From: a virus
IMG/VR virus record: IMGVR_UViG_3300032322_001460
Location: 1 to 64,000 of that record
Reading direction: 5' to 3' (one strand)
DNA length: 64,000 bases
Shown: positions 31,717 to 41,600 of the stretch, in pieces
How the letters are laid out: each line of letters starts with the position of its first letter
How positions within the stretch are numbered: the first letter of the stretch is position 1
Translations under genes and position numbers: made by a program
The notes under the pieces: generated by a model
What the model was told of the DNA's origin: nothing
Database searches by the model: none
What the model saw: the letters and a program-made list of their open reading frames with translations, nothing else

Positions 31717-33849
31717 TTATAATTTACAAACAACAACTTCTATAACTCCCTCTGTGCCGTCAAAATCTTCAAGAGCTTTTCCTACAATAGTTCCAATTTT
31801 TGGATCTATTGATGGTCTTGCATACCCGTTTCCTCCACTAGTAAGCAGATCACCTTTACGTATTTTTCCTCTAACTTTGCAAGGAACACGGCCTTCTAAC
31901 GCCATAGGTACAACATATTTTCCTTTACATTCAGAATTCATTAAATATCCAGGATTAGTTGATACAATACCAGCAACTCTTCTAGTTTCGTCCTCTGCTA
32001 AAGTCACTTCAAATTCGCCACCAAATTCTAATACTGTTCCTGGCTCATAAGCTTTATCCGATAGATAATTTTCAGCTAAGTCGGCATATTCTGCCGAAGT
32101 TGCTCTACCTCGGAATTTATTGGCACCTACATCGATATCTTTATTTGAAACCCATTTATCGCCTGTTGCTCTATAATAAAATTCAGCGAAGGATCCGTCT
32201 ATTAATAATCCCGATTGATCAGCTGCTGCAGAACTTGGAGATCCGGATGCCAGTGTTAATGTTTTATCTGCTACATTTACAACAGTTGAATTAACTGATA
32301 AAGTTGTACCTTGTATAGTAAGATTTCCTGTTATAATAAAATCTGCATTAGCGGTAATTGTTGTTCCGCCCACTGTGGGATACAACGATCCGACTCTTGA
32401 TATGCTTCCTTGGTATTCAGTAGCATATACAGTATTCCATCTAAAATCAGGTAACCCTAAATTTATATTACCACTTTTGGTTTTAGTGAATGCAGGATTA
32501 TCATCGCCGCCTAATATAACTGCCTGAGCAGAACTGATAAAAGAGACAGCAGGATTATTTTGACTTTTTGGAGAATCATTAATTTCTAAACTCAATCCGC
32601 CACTTGTAACTGTAGACTCTATAGTCGGATTATTACTGTCTAAATATAATTTTAATTGCTGTCCACTACCAATTTTTATACCAAATTCGCCTACATTAAG
32701 GTCAGCTAGTGTTCCTACAGAGGTTAAACTAGACTGAAATACATTTGACGGAATAGTGTTTCCTGTTAAAGTATTGGCAGATGCAGACACCGTAATATTT
32801 GCACTGCCGTCAAAAGAAACTCCGTTAATTGTGACCGGTGTAGCTAATCTCGAAGCAGTTCTGGCATTTCCTGTTAGAGTATTTCCAACAAAAGTATTTG
32901 CTTCTATTACATCGAATCTGCTGGTTCCCGAAATAGCTGTAACATTTCCAGTTACATCTCCTATAAGATCAGCTGTGACTGTACCTGCACTAAAATTTCC
33001 AGAAGTGTCTCTAGCAACTACTTTTCCTATTATATTAGACGATGATGCATCTACTGACCAAGTAGTAGCAGAACTACCATCAAAATTACTTCCTATAAGA
33101 TATGTTCCCCTTGACAGGGTATTAGCTGTAGAAGATTTTATGTTTATATTCTGAGTACCATCAAAAGGAATTCCATTAATGTTCACATAGTTTTCTAATC
33201 TAGTGGCGCTGGTAGAATTACCTAATACATTTCCATTTAAATTTGTTCCAGATTTTAGATTTATACCTCTTACAAGAGCTGTATACCCAGTCAAATTTTC
33301 CGAAGTATTGATTGTAAACGAATCGCTTGTATAGATAGCTATCGGTTCATTATTGCTATAAAAAAGTGCAGCAGGATGTTGTACTCCATTAACATCTGAG
33401 ATAGATCTACTTACTAGTTTTGTTATTCCAAAATTCTCAATAGCATCTGGTCCGACAAGATTCCATGTCTCTCCATCTGAAACATATAACTGATTAGTAT
33501 TGTTTTTAAACCATAATGCCCCAGGAATAGGATTAGTAGAGGCAGCGTCTACAGCTGAATTTGGTGCTGTATCGGAGACCGAAGCTCCGCCGGCGGGCGA
33601 CCATCCTGTTCCACTATAAACATTCAATGTTTTAGTCGATGTATTATACCAAGTCTGTCCAGTTATAGGTTTTGAAGGTGCTGTTGAGTTAGCAAAATTT
33701 TCTAAAATGAACACAAAATTTTCATTTTGTATTTCTCCGTAACCGGTGTAGTTTCTTCCTACAAGTCCTAAACTTGTAGAATTGTCTAATGTTCCGTCTT
33801 CTAAAACAGTTAATCTTTCACCGTTGAATTTATTAATTACATAAGCCAT
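31717..33849 (-). CDS. tail fibre-like protein, paralogue 2
   Basis: A 710-residue protein with the shared N-terminal domain (MAYVINKFNGERLTVLEDGT, VGRNYTGYGEIQNENFVFIL, PITGQTWYNTSTKTL). Repeated modules RLxxxVxINGxxFDG...NI and GNVTGN make up the shaft. The C-terminal domain (SAEYADLAENYLSDKAYEPG, VAGIVSTNPGYLMN, GRVPCKVRGKIRKGDLL) is the same type as in paralogue 1. It is probably a receptor-binding or fibre protein. It starts 11 bases after paralogue 3 ends. Confidence 0.72.
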   Translation of the reverse strand: MAYVINKFNGERLTVLEDGTLDNSTSLGLVGRNYTGYGEIQNENFVFILENFANSTAPSKPITGQTWYNTSTKTLNVYSGTGWSPAGGASVSDTAPNSAVDAASTNPIPGALWFKNNTNQLYVSDGETWNLVGPDAIENFGITKLVSRSISDVNGVQHPAALFYSNNEPIAIYTSDSFTINTSENLTGYTALVRGINLKSGTNLNGNVLGNSTSATRLENYVNINGIPFDGTQNINIKSSTANTLSRGTYLIGSNFDGSSATTWSVDASSSNIIGKVVARDTSGNFSAGTVTADLIGDVTGNVTAISGTSRFDVIEANTFVGNTLTGNARTASRLATPVTINGVSFDGSANITVSASANTLTGNTIPSNVFQSSLTSVGTLADLNVGEFGIKIGSGQQLKLYLDSNNPTIESTVTSGGLSLEINDSPKSQNNPAVSFISSAQAVILGGDDNPAFTKTKSGNINLGLPDFRWNTVYATEYQGSISRVGSLYPTVGGTTITANADFIITGNLTIQGTTLSVNSTVVNVADKTLTLASGSPSSAAADQSGLLIDGSFAEFYYRATGDKWVSNKDIDVGANKFRGRATSAEYADLAENYLSDKAYEPGTVLEFGGEFEVTLAEDETRRVAGIVSTNPGYLMNSECKGKYVVPMALEGRVPCKVRGKIRKGDLLTSGGNGYARPSIDPKIGTIVGKALEDFDGTEGVIEVVVCKL

Positions 33850-33860
33850 CTAACGCTCCA

Positions 33861-35879
33861 TTATACGAATGTTTCACTGATATATTTCCAACCAACACCA
33901 ATTTGTATTTGAAAAGTTTTAACTGTTCTAGGCGAAACCTGGATAGTCTGGGCAGGAACAGTAACTGATGAGAAAGAAACAGACGATATTCCCGGCGAAG
34001 TGCCCGGTGATCCGCTAGGCGGTGTTAAGAAATTTGTAAACGATGTAGATTTAGCTGATTCAACATCTGCTGTAGAATTAGCGTTTGTTAATGATGTACA
34101 TAACACTCGTGCTACAGTCCCTACTTCATATTCTGTGATCGGAGCCAATGTAGATAATATTCCTTCAATTCCGACATTGGTTAAGCCGTCTGAAATATCC
34201 ATACTGAATACCAATGACCTAGTTCTAACAAAATTTAATACATATTGTTTGTTGGTGGCTTCTGTATTTTCTGTAGCGGATATAAGAGATGGTGATTCCC
34301 CAGTTTGACTAGGTGCCGATTGTGATGTTGTTGCAACGCCCCTTAATAAAGGAAATCCTACATTTGTTTGTGTTCCATAAGTAGATCCTGTGACCTGTCT
34401 TAATTGTATATTTCCTGTACCATTAGGAGTAATTTGTATATCAGAATTTGTAGCGACTGCAGATAATCTATTTTGCTCTAATCTCAATACCGGAGATCCT
34501 GCAGATGGACCGATTTGAACAAATATCTGAGGTCCGAAACTGGTTACCCCCGGTATACTGGTAATTCCTGGTCCTAGACTACTACCATCTATTACAGTAG
34601 TTCCATTTATCTTAAATGCTTTTCCTGCTTCTAAATTTATATGTTCGGAACTATTCCAGGCATCGTCTGCTAGAGCCATTCTAGTCCCTGAGGAACCTTT
34701 GTTCGAATTGCTCCATTGGAATATGTGATCTTTTAATACCCAAGTATTATATGTCGGACTCGAAACCTCTTCATCAAAATAAGCGCCTTTTAATACTATA
34801 CCACCCTCGTCGGCATATTCGTCCCTATTAAGACTACTGTCACCGGTCTGTGCCAAAACAATTAATTTATCTTCAACATTTAATTCAGTAGTCTTTACAA
34901 TAGTGACATCTCCGTCATTTACTGTAAGGGTACCATTAATAGTAATGTTTCCTGCTATGGATAATGATCCGCCGATATTAACTTGACTACTGATATAAGC
35001 ATTGTTATCATATATTCCGATAGTTCTTGTGATAGGATCAATAGTTATAGCATCTTCAGCTTCTAGATCCTTCTTAACAGTTATTTTAAAACTTTTATTA
35101 TTGGCGATGTTCGCCATTTGTACATTTGAATTATCTACAACTAGTTGAAACTGATCGTCACTTCCTACTAGCAAATTATCTCTTACACTGAGGTTGCCTT
35201 CGATGGATCCGCTTGTATCACTTCTAACATATGAAGATGCTGGTTGGTTTCCTAATCTATCTGAATTTGTTGCGGTGACTGCAAATTTGATTCCGGCAGC
35301 GGTTGCTTGATTAAATCCCGGTATTATTTCAATTCTACCAAATCCCGATATTTCTGTTTTTGGTGTAAATGTATCTTTTGAAAAGATGCCAAGTAATACA
35401 GCATTTACATATAAAAGTGTAACGATTCTAGTTTGATTTCTATCATCTAATACGTTAACAACTTTTAATCCGCTTAATCCTTGACTCTGGGAATAATCAG
35501 GACCTAACAATATAGGATTAACGCCGTCATAAAAATATAATTGCTTATCGGTGCTATTAAAAAATAAATCGCCTATAGCAATATCAGTAGGGAGAGAATC
35601 GGATATAGTAGCACTAGAAACTGGCTGAAAAGAAGATCCGTTATAAACTTTTAATTTAAATTCTGATGTATCAAACCAAATTTGTCCTCTAATAGGATTT
35701 GTCGGAACAGCTGAACCTGCAAAATTTTCTAATAATTTTACAAAATTTTCATTTAAGGCATCTCCAAACCCGCTATAATTTTTTCCTATAAGAGTAAGAT
35801 CGGTAGTTACATTATCTAACTGACCGTCAGCTAGAGTAGTTAAAATTGTTCCGTCAGTTTTATTAATTGTATACGCCAT
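33861..35879 (-). CDS. tail fibre-like protein, paralogue 3
   Basis: A 672-residue protein with the shared N-terminal domain (MAYTINKTDGTILTTLADGQ, GKNYSGFGDALNENFVKLL, PIRGQIWFDTSEFKL). The central GSLSIAGNITINGTLTVNDG and LNVEDKLIVLAQTGDS segments recur in paralogue 2 (NLTIQGTTLSVNSTVVNVAD). The C-terminal 180 residues are unlike the other three: a Ser/Thr/Pro-rich end with TEYEVGTVARVLCTSL and FQIQIGVGWKYISETFV. This difference suggests another ligand. Confidence 0.7.
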   Translation of the reverse strand: MAYTINKTDGTILTTLADGQLDNVTTDLTLIGKNYSGFGDALNENFVKLLENFAGSAVPTNPIRGQIWFDTSEFKLKVYNGSSFQPVSSATISDSLPTDIAIGDLFFNSTDKQLYFYDGVNPILLGPDYSQSQGLSGLKVVNVLDDRNQTRIVTLLYVNAVLLGIFSKDTFTPKTEISGFGRIEIIPGFNQATAAGIKFAVTATNSDRLGNQPASSYVRSDTSGSIEGNLSVRDNLLVGSDDQFQLVVDNSNVQMANIANNKSFKITVKKDLEAEDAITIDPITRTIGIYDNNAYISSQVNIGGSLSIAGNITINGTLTVNDGDVTIVKTTELNVEDKLIVLAQTGDSSLNRDEYADEGGIVLKGAYFDEEVSSPTYNTWVLKDHIFQWSNSNKGSSGTRMALADDAWNSSEHINLEAGKAFKINGTTVIDGSSLGPGITSIPGVTSFGPQIFVQIGPSAGSPVLRLEQNRLSAVATNSDIQITPNGTGNIQLRQVTGSTYGTQTNVGFPLLRGVATTSQSAPSQTGESPSLISATENTEATNKQYVLNFVRTRSLVFSMDISDGLTNVGIEGILSTLAPITEYEVGTVARVLCTSLTNANSTADVESAKSTSFTNFLTPPSGSPGTSPGISSVSFSSVTVPAQTIQVSPRTVKTFQIQIGVGWKYISETFV

Positions 35880-35889
35880 TTTCTTTACC

Positions 35890-38007
35890 TTAGAATTCTG
35901 TTGGTCCTGATCTAATAATAAAATTTAATGTCAAAAACGGATTCAATGTAGAAAAAGCTGTTGACAAAGTTTCACTAGTTTTAATACCTCCACTTGTAGG
36001 AAGATACTGTGTTTGAGAAGGTGTTGTGCCTCCTCTTCCAGAAAAAGATCCGATATCTGTAGGAACAGCACTATCTGCTCTTGTTGAATAATATTGTTCA
36101 CCAGCAGAACCAACCATATCATGTTCATGGTCGGGTAGATTGGCCACTGTTAGAATCTGGTCTGAAGATCCTCCTGTGCCTCCCACAGTTTGTGCCTCAA
36201 TACCTTCCACTCTTCCTGCCGGTCCCGATACCTTTCCTGCAACTTGCCCAGTAGCAGGAGGTGCTGCCTGCACTAATCCACTAATAACACCGTCATCCTT
36301 ATTGTCCATGTCGTCTCTACCAAGAACGAATCGACCTCTAAGATCCGGAAGCTTAAAAGTTTCAAAACCTATCGACGGAGCACCGTATGCATTTCCAATT
36401 ATGTTATACAAAGTTCGATATCTCGATATCTCAACTTCTCTACCATCGCATAACAGATAGCCGGCAGGAACGACTTCTCCTGCAAAAGGAATAATACCGC
36501 CAATAGGTATAATTGCATCTTGTAAAAATTCTTCCTTACTAATTTTAAATAAACCTGTCGATCCTCCAGTTGTCGAAGGAGCAGATCTAAAAATTAATAA
36601 ATCATCGTTCTTGTCTAAAGGATATCTTTCATCGGGTGCCCTTGTTTGACCGCTAATTATTTCGCTGGTTAATATTGTTTCAAGAGTTATAGATCCTTCA
36701 GTACCGGTAAATGTTTCTACTGTAGAAGTTACTGCTCCAGTAGTTTTAAACAAAGTTGGAAATTTTAAATTTGTAGCTGTTGTAGCATTACCGGTAATAT
36801 TTCCAGTTAATATTCCAAACAGGTTCTGGGCATATAAATTTTTAGTATAAACGGCGTTGTATCTTAGATCGGAACTTTGTCCTAAATTATATGTATCAGT
36901 AACAGATGGTCTTACATTACTGGTAGTAGTAATGCCCGTAACATTGAGCGTTGTTCCGACTAAGATATTTTTCGATACTGCTATACCTCCTGCGGTTCTT
37001 AATGTTCCGTTACTGAAATTAGTACTTTCATTTGTAGAAGTTAAAATTATGGATCCGTCTACTTTAAGATTTCCGCTGATATCTAGTGCTTCGTCCGGAA
37101 CATTTTTATTGATAGCAATTTTATTATCAATCACTCTCAATACAGTTACTGGTCTATTATCTTGATTGGTTTGTATATCAATACTACTGCCGGCTGTAGA
37201 ATTATAAATTTTTCCTGCACCTGATGAAACACTTAAACTAAAGGTCCCGTCAACACCTAGTGTTAGACCTTGATTGTTTTTAATATTAAAGCCTTGTTCT
37301 GTAGTGTTTAAAACATCTGATCTTAAAAACCTAGTAGCAGGAATTTCTGATCCTAACACATTTAGAGAATCTGAGTTTAATGCTGCACCGTAAAATTTAG
37401 GAGAAAATCCCCCCGATCCAAGATCACTAACGGAAGAAATATTTACACCAGACTTAATTGTTGTAAAACCAGTAATAGCAATCTTAGGAGTGAAGCTATC
37501 CTTAGAAACAATTATTACAGGCTCGTCCTCGACATAAAAAGTTACAATGACTTTATTTTGGTTAGTACTATCCACAATCTGTTCAACTAGAGGACCGCTT
37601 CTCAATCCTGTTGAAAAGTTAGGTCCGACTAAAATCCAACGTTCTCCACTGAAAATATAAAGTTGTTGATTATTTGTATCTACCCACAATTCGCCAGTTT
37701 CTGCCGAAGAGAGGCTAGGTTCATTATTATCAACTCGAATGTTACTGGCTGCTTTCCAATTAGTGCCATCGTATATTTCTAAACTTTTATTATTTGTATT
37801 GAAATATAATTGTCCTTCTACTGGATTCTCTGGTTTATTTGCATTGGCAAAATTTTCTAGGAGATGTAGAAAATTTTCAGCGACGTTTTGACCGTATCCT
37901 GTGGTGTTTCTACCTGGAAATGTTAAACTTGTTTCCGTATTGTTAGTGCTATCATTAACGGTAATGGGTAATTTTGCACTATCAGTAAAATTGACATTAT
38001 ATGGCAT
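35890..38007 (-). CDS. tail fibre-like protein with phage tail collar domain, paralogue 4
   Basis: A 705-residue protein with the shared N-terminal domain (MPYNVNFTDSAKLPITVNDS, PGRNTTGYGQNVAENFLHLL, PVEGQLYFNTNNKSL). Around residues 497-570 it has a phage tail collar domain: IPIGGIIPFAGEVVPAGYLL, CDGREVEISRYRTLYNIIG, and LPDLRGRFVLGRDDM. The end (NLPDHEHDMVG, ITLNFIIRSG-type close) is typical of collar proteins of fibres, where the His-rich segment binds metal. It is the first of the four paralogues in transcription order. Confidence 0.8.
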   Translation of the reverse strand: MPYNVNFTDSAKLPITVNDSTNNTETSLTFPGRNTTGYGQNVAENFLHLLENFANANKPENPVEGQLYFNTNNKSLEIYDGTNWKAASNIRVDNNEPSLSSAETGELWVDTNNQQLYIFSGERWILVGPNFSTGLRSGPLVEQIVDSTNQNKVIVTFYVEDEPVIIVSKDSFTPKIAITGFTTIKSGVNISSVSDLGSGGFSPKFYGAALNSDSLNVLGSEIPATRFLRSDVLNTTEQGFNIKNNQGLTLGVDGTFSLSVSSGAGKIYNSTAGSSIDIQTNQDNRPVTVLRVIDNKIAINKNVPDEALDISGNLKVDGSIILTSTNESTNFSNGTLRTAGGIAVSKNILVGTTLNVTGITTTSNVRPSVTDTYNLGQSSDLRYNAVYTKNLYAQNLFGILTGNITGNATTATNLKFPTLFKTTGAVTSTVETFTGTEGSITLETILTSEIISGQTRAPDERYPLDKNDDLLIFRSAPSTTGGSTGLFKISKEEFLQDAIIPIGGIIPFAGEVVPAGYLLCDGREVEISRYRTLYNIIGNAYGAPSIGFETFKLPDLRGRFVLGRDDMDNKDDGVISGLVQAAPPATGQVAGKVSGPAGRVEGIEAQTVGGTGGSSDQILTVANLPDHEHDMVGSAGEQYYSTRADSAVPTDIGSFSGRGGTTPSQTQYLPTSGGIKTSETLSTAFSTLNPFLTLNFIIRSGPTEF

Positions 38008-38009
38008 TG

Positions 38010-38660
38010 TTATACCTCATTAAAACCGGTTAGACTTTGTATCCTGATTGTATAATCAATCTGCAATAATCTGTTCAAACTTTTCTGTACAGGATGGAAC
38101 ACAACATGAGTTAACAATTTTCCCGAACCCGACGGATCATAAGATTTTAATCCTAATTCATCAAATACAAAATCTCCCGATAATGTTTGACTATTATCAA
38201 AAGCTTCTTGACCATCAGGCTCGCCGTAATCTAGTAAACAAGTTATAATCACGTCCGAATAAGTTGCACCGCTAATATGTCTAACTTCCATTTTGTTTCT
38301 AACAGGATCTGTATTTGCAGTAGCATTTTGATCCACTATTTTATTATAAGTTTGATTATATAATCCTGTATTAGTACCGATAGTATTGGGAGTTAGATAC
38401 GAAATTAATCCCGTAGGATCTACTGTTGTTCCCCCTGACCCAAATACCATTTCATAAATCCAGCCTTTGCCCTGGTTACTAATACTGTTAACCATAGCAA
38501 TACTCATATTTTCATAATGAATCGCGTTTCTTTTATCGATTAATACTTCTTTTGTATCCGGGTCCCAGATTTTGATATGCCCTTCGTAATGAAATCCTCC
38601 GATCTCATTAGGCTTTTTTTCTGGAATTTGAATGTTTTTTGGCATTGGCTGCTGTTCCAT
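38010..38660 (-). CDS. virion structural protein of the fibre operon
   Basis: A 216-residue protein beginning MEQQPMPKNIQIPEKKPN. I chose the ATG at 38660 because AGAAGAG lies 6 bases before it, while the first ATG at 38681 has no ribosome site and falls at the predicted start point of a late promoter. A possible lead segment (GGFHYEGHIKIWDPDTKEVL) precedes SxVFGSGGTTVDPTGLISYL. It resembles small virion proteins next to the giant structural gene in marine T4-like phages. Its exact location in the particle is unknown. Confidence 0.65.
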   Translation of the reverse strand: MEQQPMPKNIQIPEKKPNEIGGFHYEGHIKIWDPDTKEVLIDKRNAIHYENMSIAMVNSISNQGKGWIYEMVFGSGGTTVDPTGLISYLTPNTIGTNTGLYNQTYNKIVDQNATANTDPVRNKMEVRHISGATYSDVIITCLLDYGEPDGQEAFDNSQTLSGDFVFDELGLKSYDPSGSGKLLTHVVFHPVQKSLNRLLQIDYTIRIQSLTGFNEV

Positions 38661-38685
38661 ATTGTTCTCTTCTAAATCCATAGTG

Positions 38686-38693
38686 TATTTATT
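38686..38693 (-). promoter_or_regulatory. late promoter-like box overlapping the end of the giant gene
   Basis: Minus-strand AATAAATA, 7 of 8 positions of TATAAATA, overlapping the stop codon of the 4872-residue gene. The predicted start point is about 38678-38680, which supports the downstream ATG at 38660. Confidence 0.55.
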
Positions 38694-41600
38694 CGGGCAA
38701 CTCCGTAGTCTTTTGCGACAAGAATATCGCGATCGAGGTGTTATTTTCTAACAAACTCTGCCCAGTTGTCGCTGTTGTTTGTCCTCGATCGTACCAAGAT
38801 TTTCCGGTTCTACGAATTATTGTGATTCTAGTTCCTACTTTTACTGGCTCCGAAAGTCTCACGTAATTTGAGTCTCCGTCAACACTAAATTCTGCCTGTA
38901 TAGTTTCATCGGCTAACGGGCTTGACGGTCCTAACTCTTCTTTATAGATTGTGATAGGATCTTTTCTTAATCTTGTACCGCCTACAAATACTTCTACCTG
39001 ATCACACGGACCGTATTCTTTAGGAATACCTGATATTCCAGTATCTCTAAACCAAGAATTTCTAGTTGATTTACTAGGAACATAAGGTAACGGTCCTATT
39101 AACAACGTACTACCGTCACTGATAAAATTATCTTTATCTTGAGATTCAACATAAGGTATATTCTCAGAAGATCCTAAATTAATTACATGACTGCCCTGTT
39201 CATGCACTGTAGCAATAGCTGTGCCAAAACTTCCCCTTCTAAGTTGAGATAAAGTATTTCCGCTCAATGACAAGTATTCAATCTTTTCTCCGTTGATTTC
39301 GATAATTCCAGGAATGTTCCTCGAAGCTATCGGAATTGAAAGATTAGATGCATCAGTTACTTTTATAGATTGATCATAATAATTTAAGTCTTGAGCTAAT
39401 TTGACATTTCGATCGATCGAATAACGCTTATAATAATAGACGTTCAACATATCTTTGAATATCTGATATGCTGAAGATTTTTTATAAATCCTATTACCAA
39501 ATTGGAAGATTTTAATTTTATCCGATACGGTAGTTTCATCATTTAGATATAAAACTGCTCTAGGTAACGATACCGAATAATCTTTATTTCCAGTTAATCT
39601 TACACCGTTCTTGTAAACCCAGACATAACTAGAATTAATAGGAGGAGCAGATAATCGATAGATCGATTTACCTCCAGTATATTCATCACTGATAATATCA
39701 AATGTTGGGTATTCGCTGAACCATGTTACTGTAATAGAATCTCCAGAATTTAAACTTACAGAATCACTTATTACAATATCATTATTAACAATGCTATACT
39801 CGCACCTTACATCAGTTTCAACTTTGATTATATCACCTATTTGAAGATAAGAGGTTGAAACTGTAACTACACTAGTAGTACCATTATAAGTCCAAGCAAC
39901 TAAAAATGATTGTTCTACATTATTAATAAAAACTTTAATGTTATTAGAAGTGATGGTTCCGGAAATTTCGATAGGATCTACCCCTACTGTCAGTGTGTTG
40001 TTTGTGCCATTGTATACCTGAACTACTGTATCAACTCCTTGTAAAAGTACAGAATTGACCTCCACTAACATAGCAGATCTAGAACTATTTCTTGTTAAGT
40101 TTACAAACTTATCAAGATCAAATCGACGAATGCTTCCGTCATAAGTGAATGTCTGTTGATTAGATCGAATCACAGATTGCTGAGTACTATCAGTATCTAA
40201 AGAAGATCCTAATACCACAATCTTAACGACTTGACTTAATTCTGGACGTGACCCAAATTCTACTAAAGTCTTTCCTGAAGTTTCTGTAACTGTCGAACTT
40301 TCAACAAATCCAATATCTACTTCAATACCATCTACAGTGACTAGTACTGATTGGGTATCGGAGTAATTAGCCTTGGTAAGGAAATGAGAAGTTTCACCGT
40401 CTGCTGTAAATTCGGTATAATCTAAAATCGATACGCCGCCAACACCGATCGAAATAATTTCAATTAACGAGCCAGCGACTGGAGCATCGTTAAATTCTAT
40501 TTGATTAGTCGAATAATTTATATTATAGATTATGCTGCTTGTTTCAATAAAATCTTGTTTGACTTTATCTACGTAAACAGCAAGGGATTCACCTTCTAAT
40601 ATATGTAATCCTATATCAAAATTCTTCTGTGTACCATCAGCAAAATATAATCTTAAATTAATAGGAGATGCCCCAGTAAAGGTTGAATTAAAAACTTTAA
40701 TACTAAGACTTTCTAATACCTGTCCAGGAACATTTTCTTCTGGGGCAGGTACTTGATCAGGATCTATTAATTTTCCTCCATCAATTGAAATATCTTGTGC
40801 TAATGTGCCCTGAGCAGTTGAATAGGAACCAGCCACAACATTAGAACCTGTTAGGTTATCGGTCCAAGTTCCTGCAAAAGATCCTCCGCTAATTTCTGTA
40901 TCTAGAAGATTAGGATCTTTAATCGAAACTGTACCATCACTTTCAAAATTTCTAAATATTAAAGTATCGCCAGAGAAAGTCTGTATTCCGTACTCATCAA
41001 ACACTACTGTTCTGTTTTCTCCATCGCCGATAAATGTAGGCATTAGTGCATTTTCTGGGGCAGTGGTTCTACCATTAGGCATCACTGTGCTACCATCGTA
41101 CATTCCATAATAAGGATCGTCAATTCTGATAGGAGTCGGTTCAGCAACTGCTTCATCATAAACTACTACCGGATTTCCATTTATATCTAATGTCTCGATA
41201 GATCTTAATTCTTTAGATCCGGCACGTTTTAGATATATTGACACACGCTGACCCTCAGCAGGAGCAGTCGGTAATAAAACCGTTATGGTACTACCGTCAT
41301 TGGAGCTAGGAACAATAAAATGATAATCATTGTTAGATTCTACACTATCCCACCCATCAGTAAACCATGGCAGAGCATCCCAACCGCCGCTGACATCAAA
41401 TGTCGTTCCTTGAATTTGGACGCCACCATAATCTATTCCTGTCATTAATTGACTAACAACTTTACCTTTCATTCCTTCTGCAGGATTATAATAAGCATTT
41501 ATTCTATTAACACTATCGTAGATTTCATTAGATTTTTCATAAACAACATCGATTAAATCACCTTGCTCAAGTTGAATTAAAAATTTAATTTTAGCCTTGG

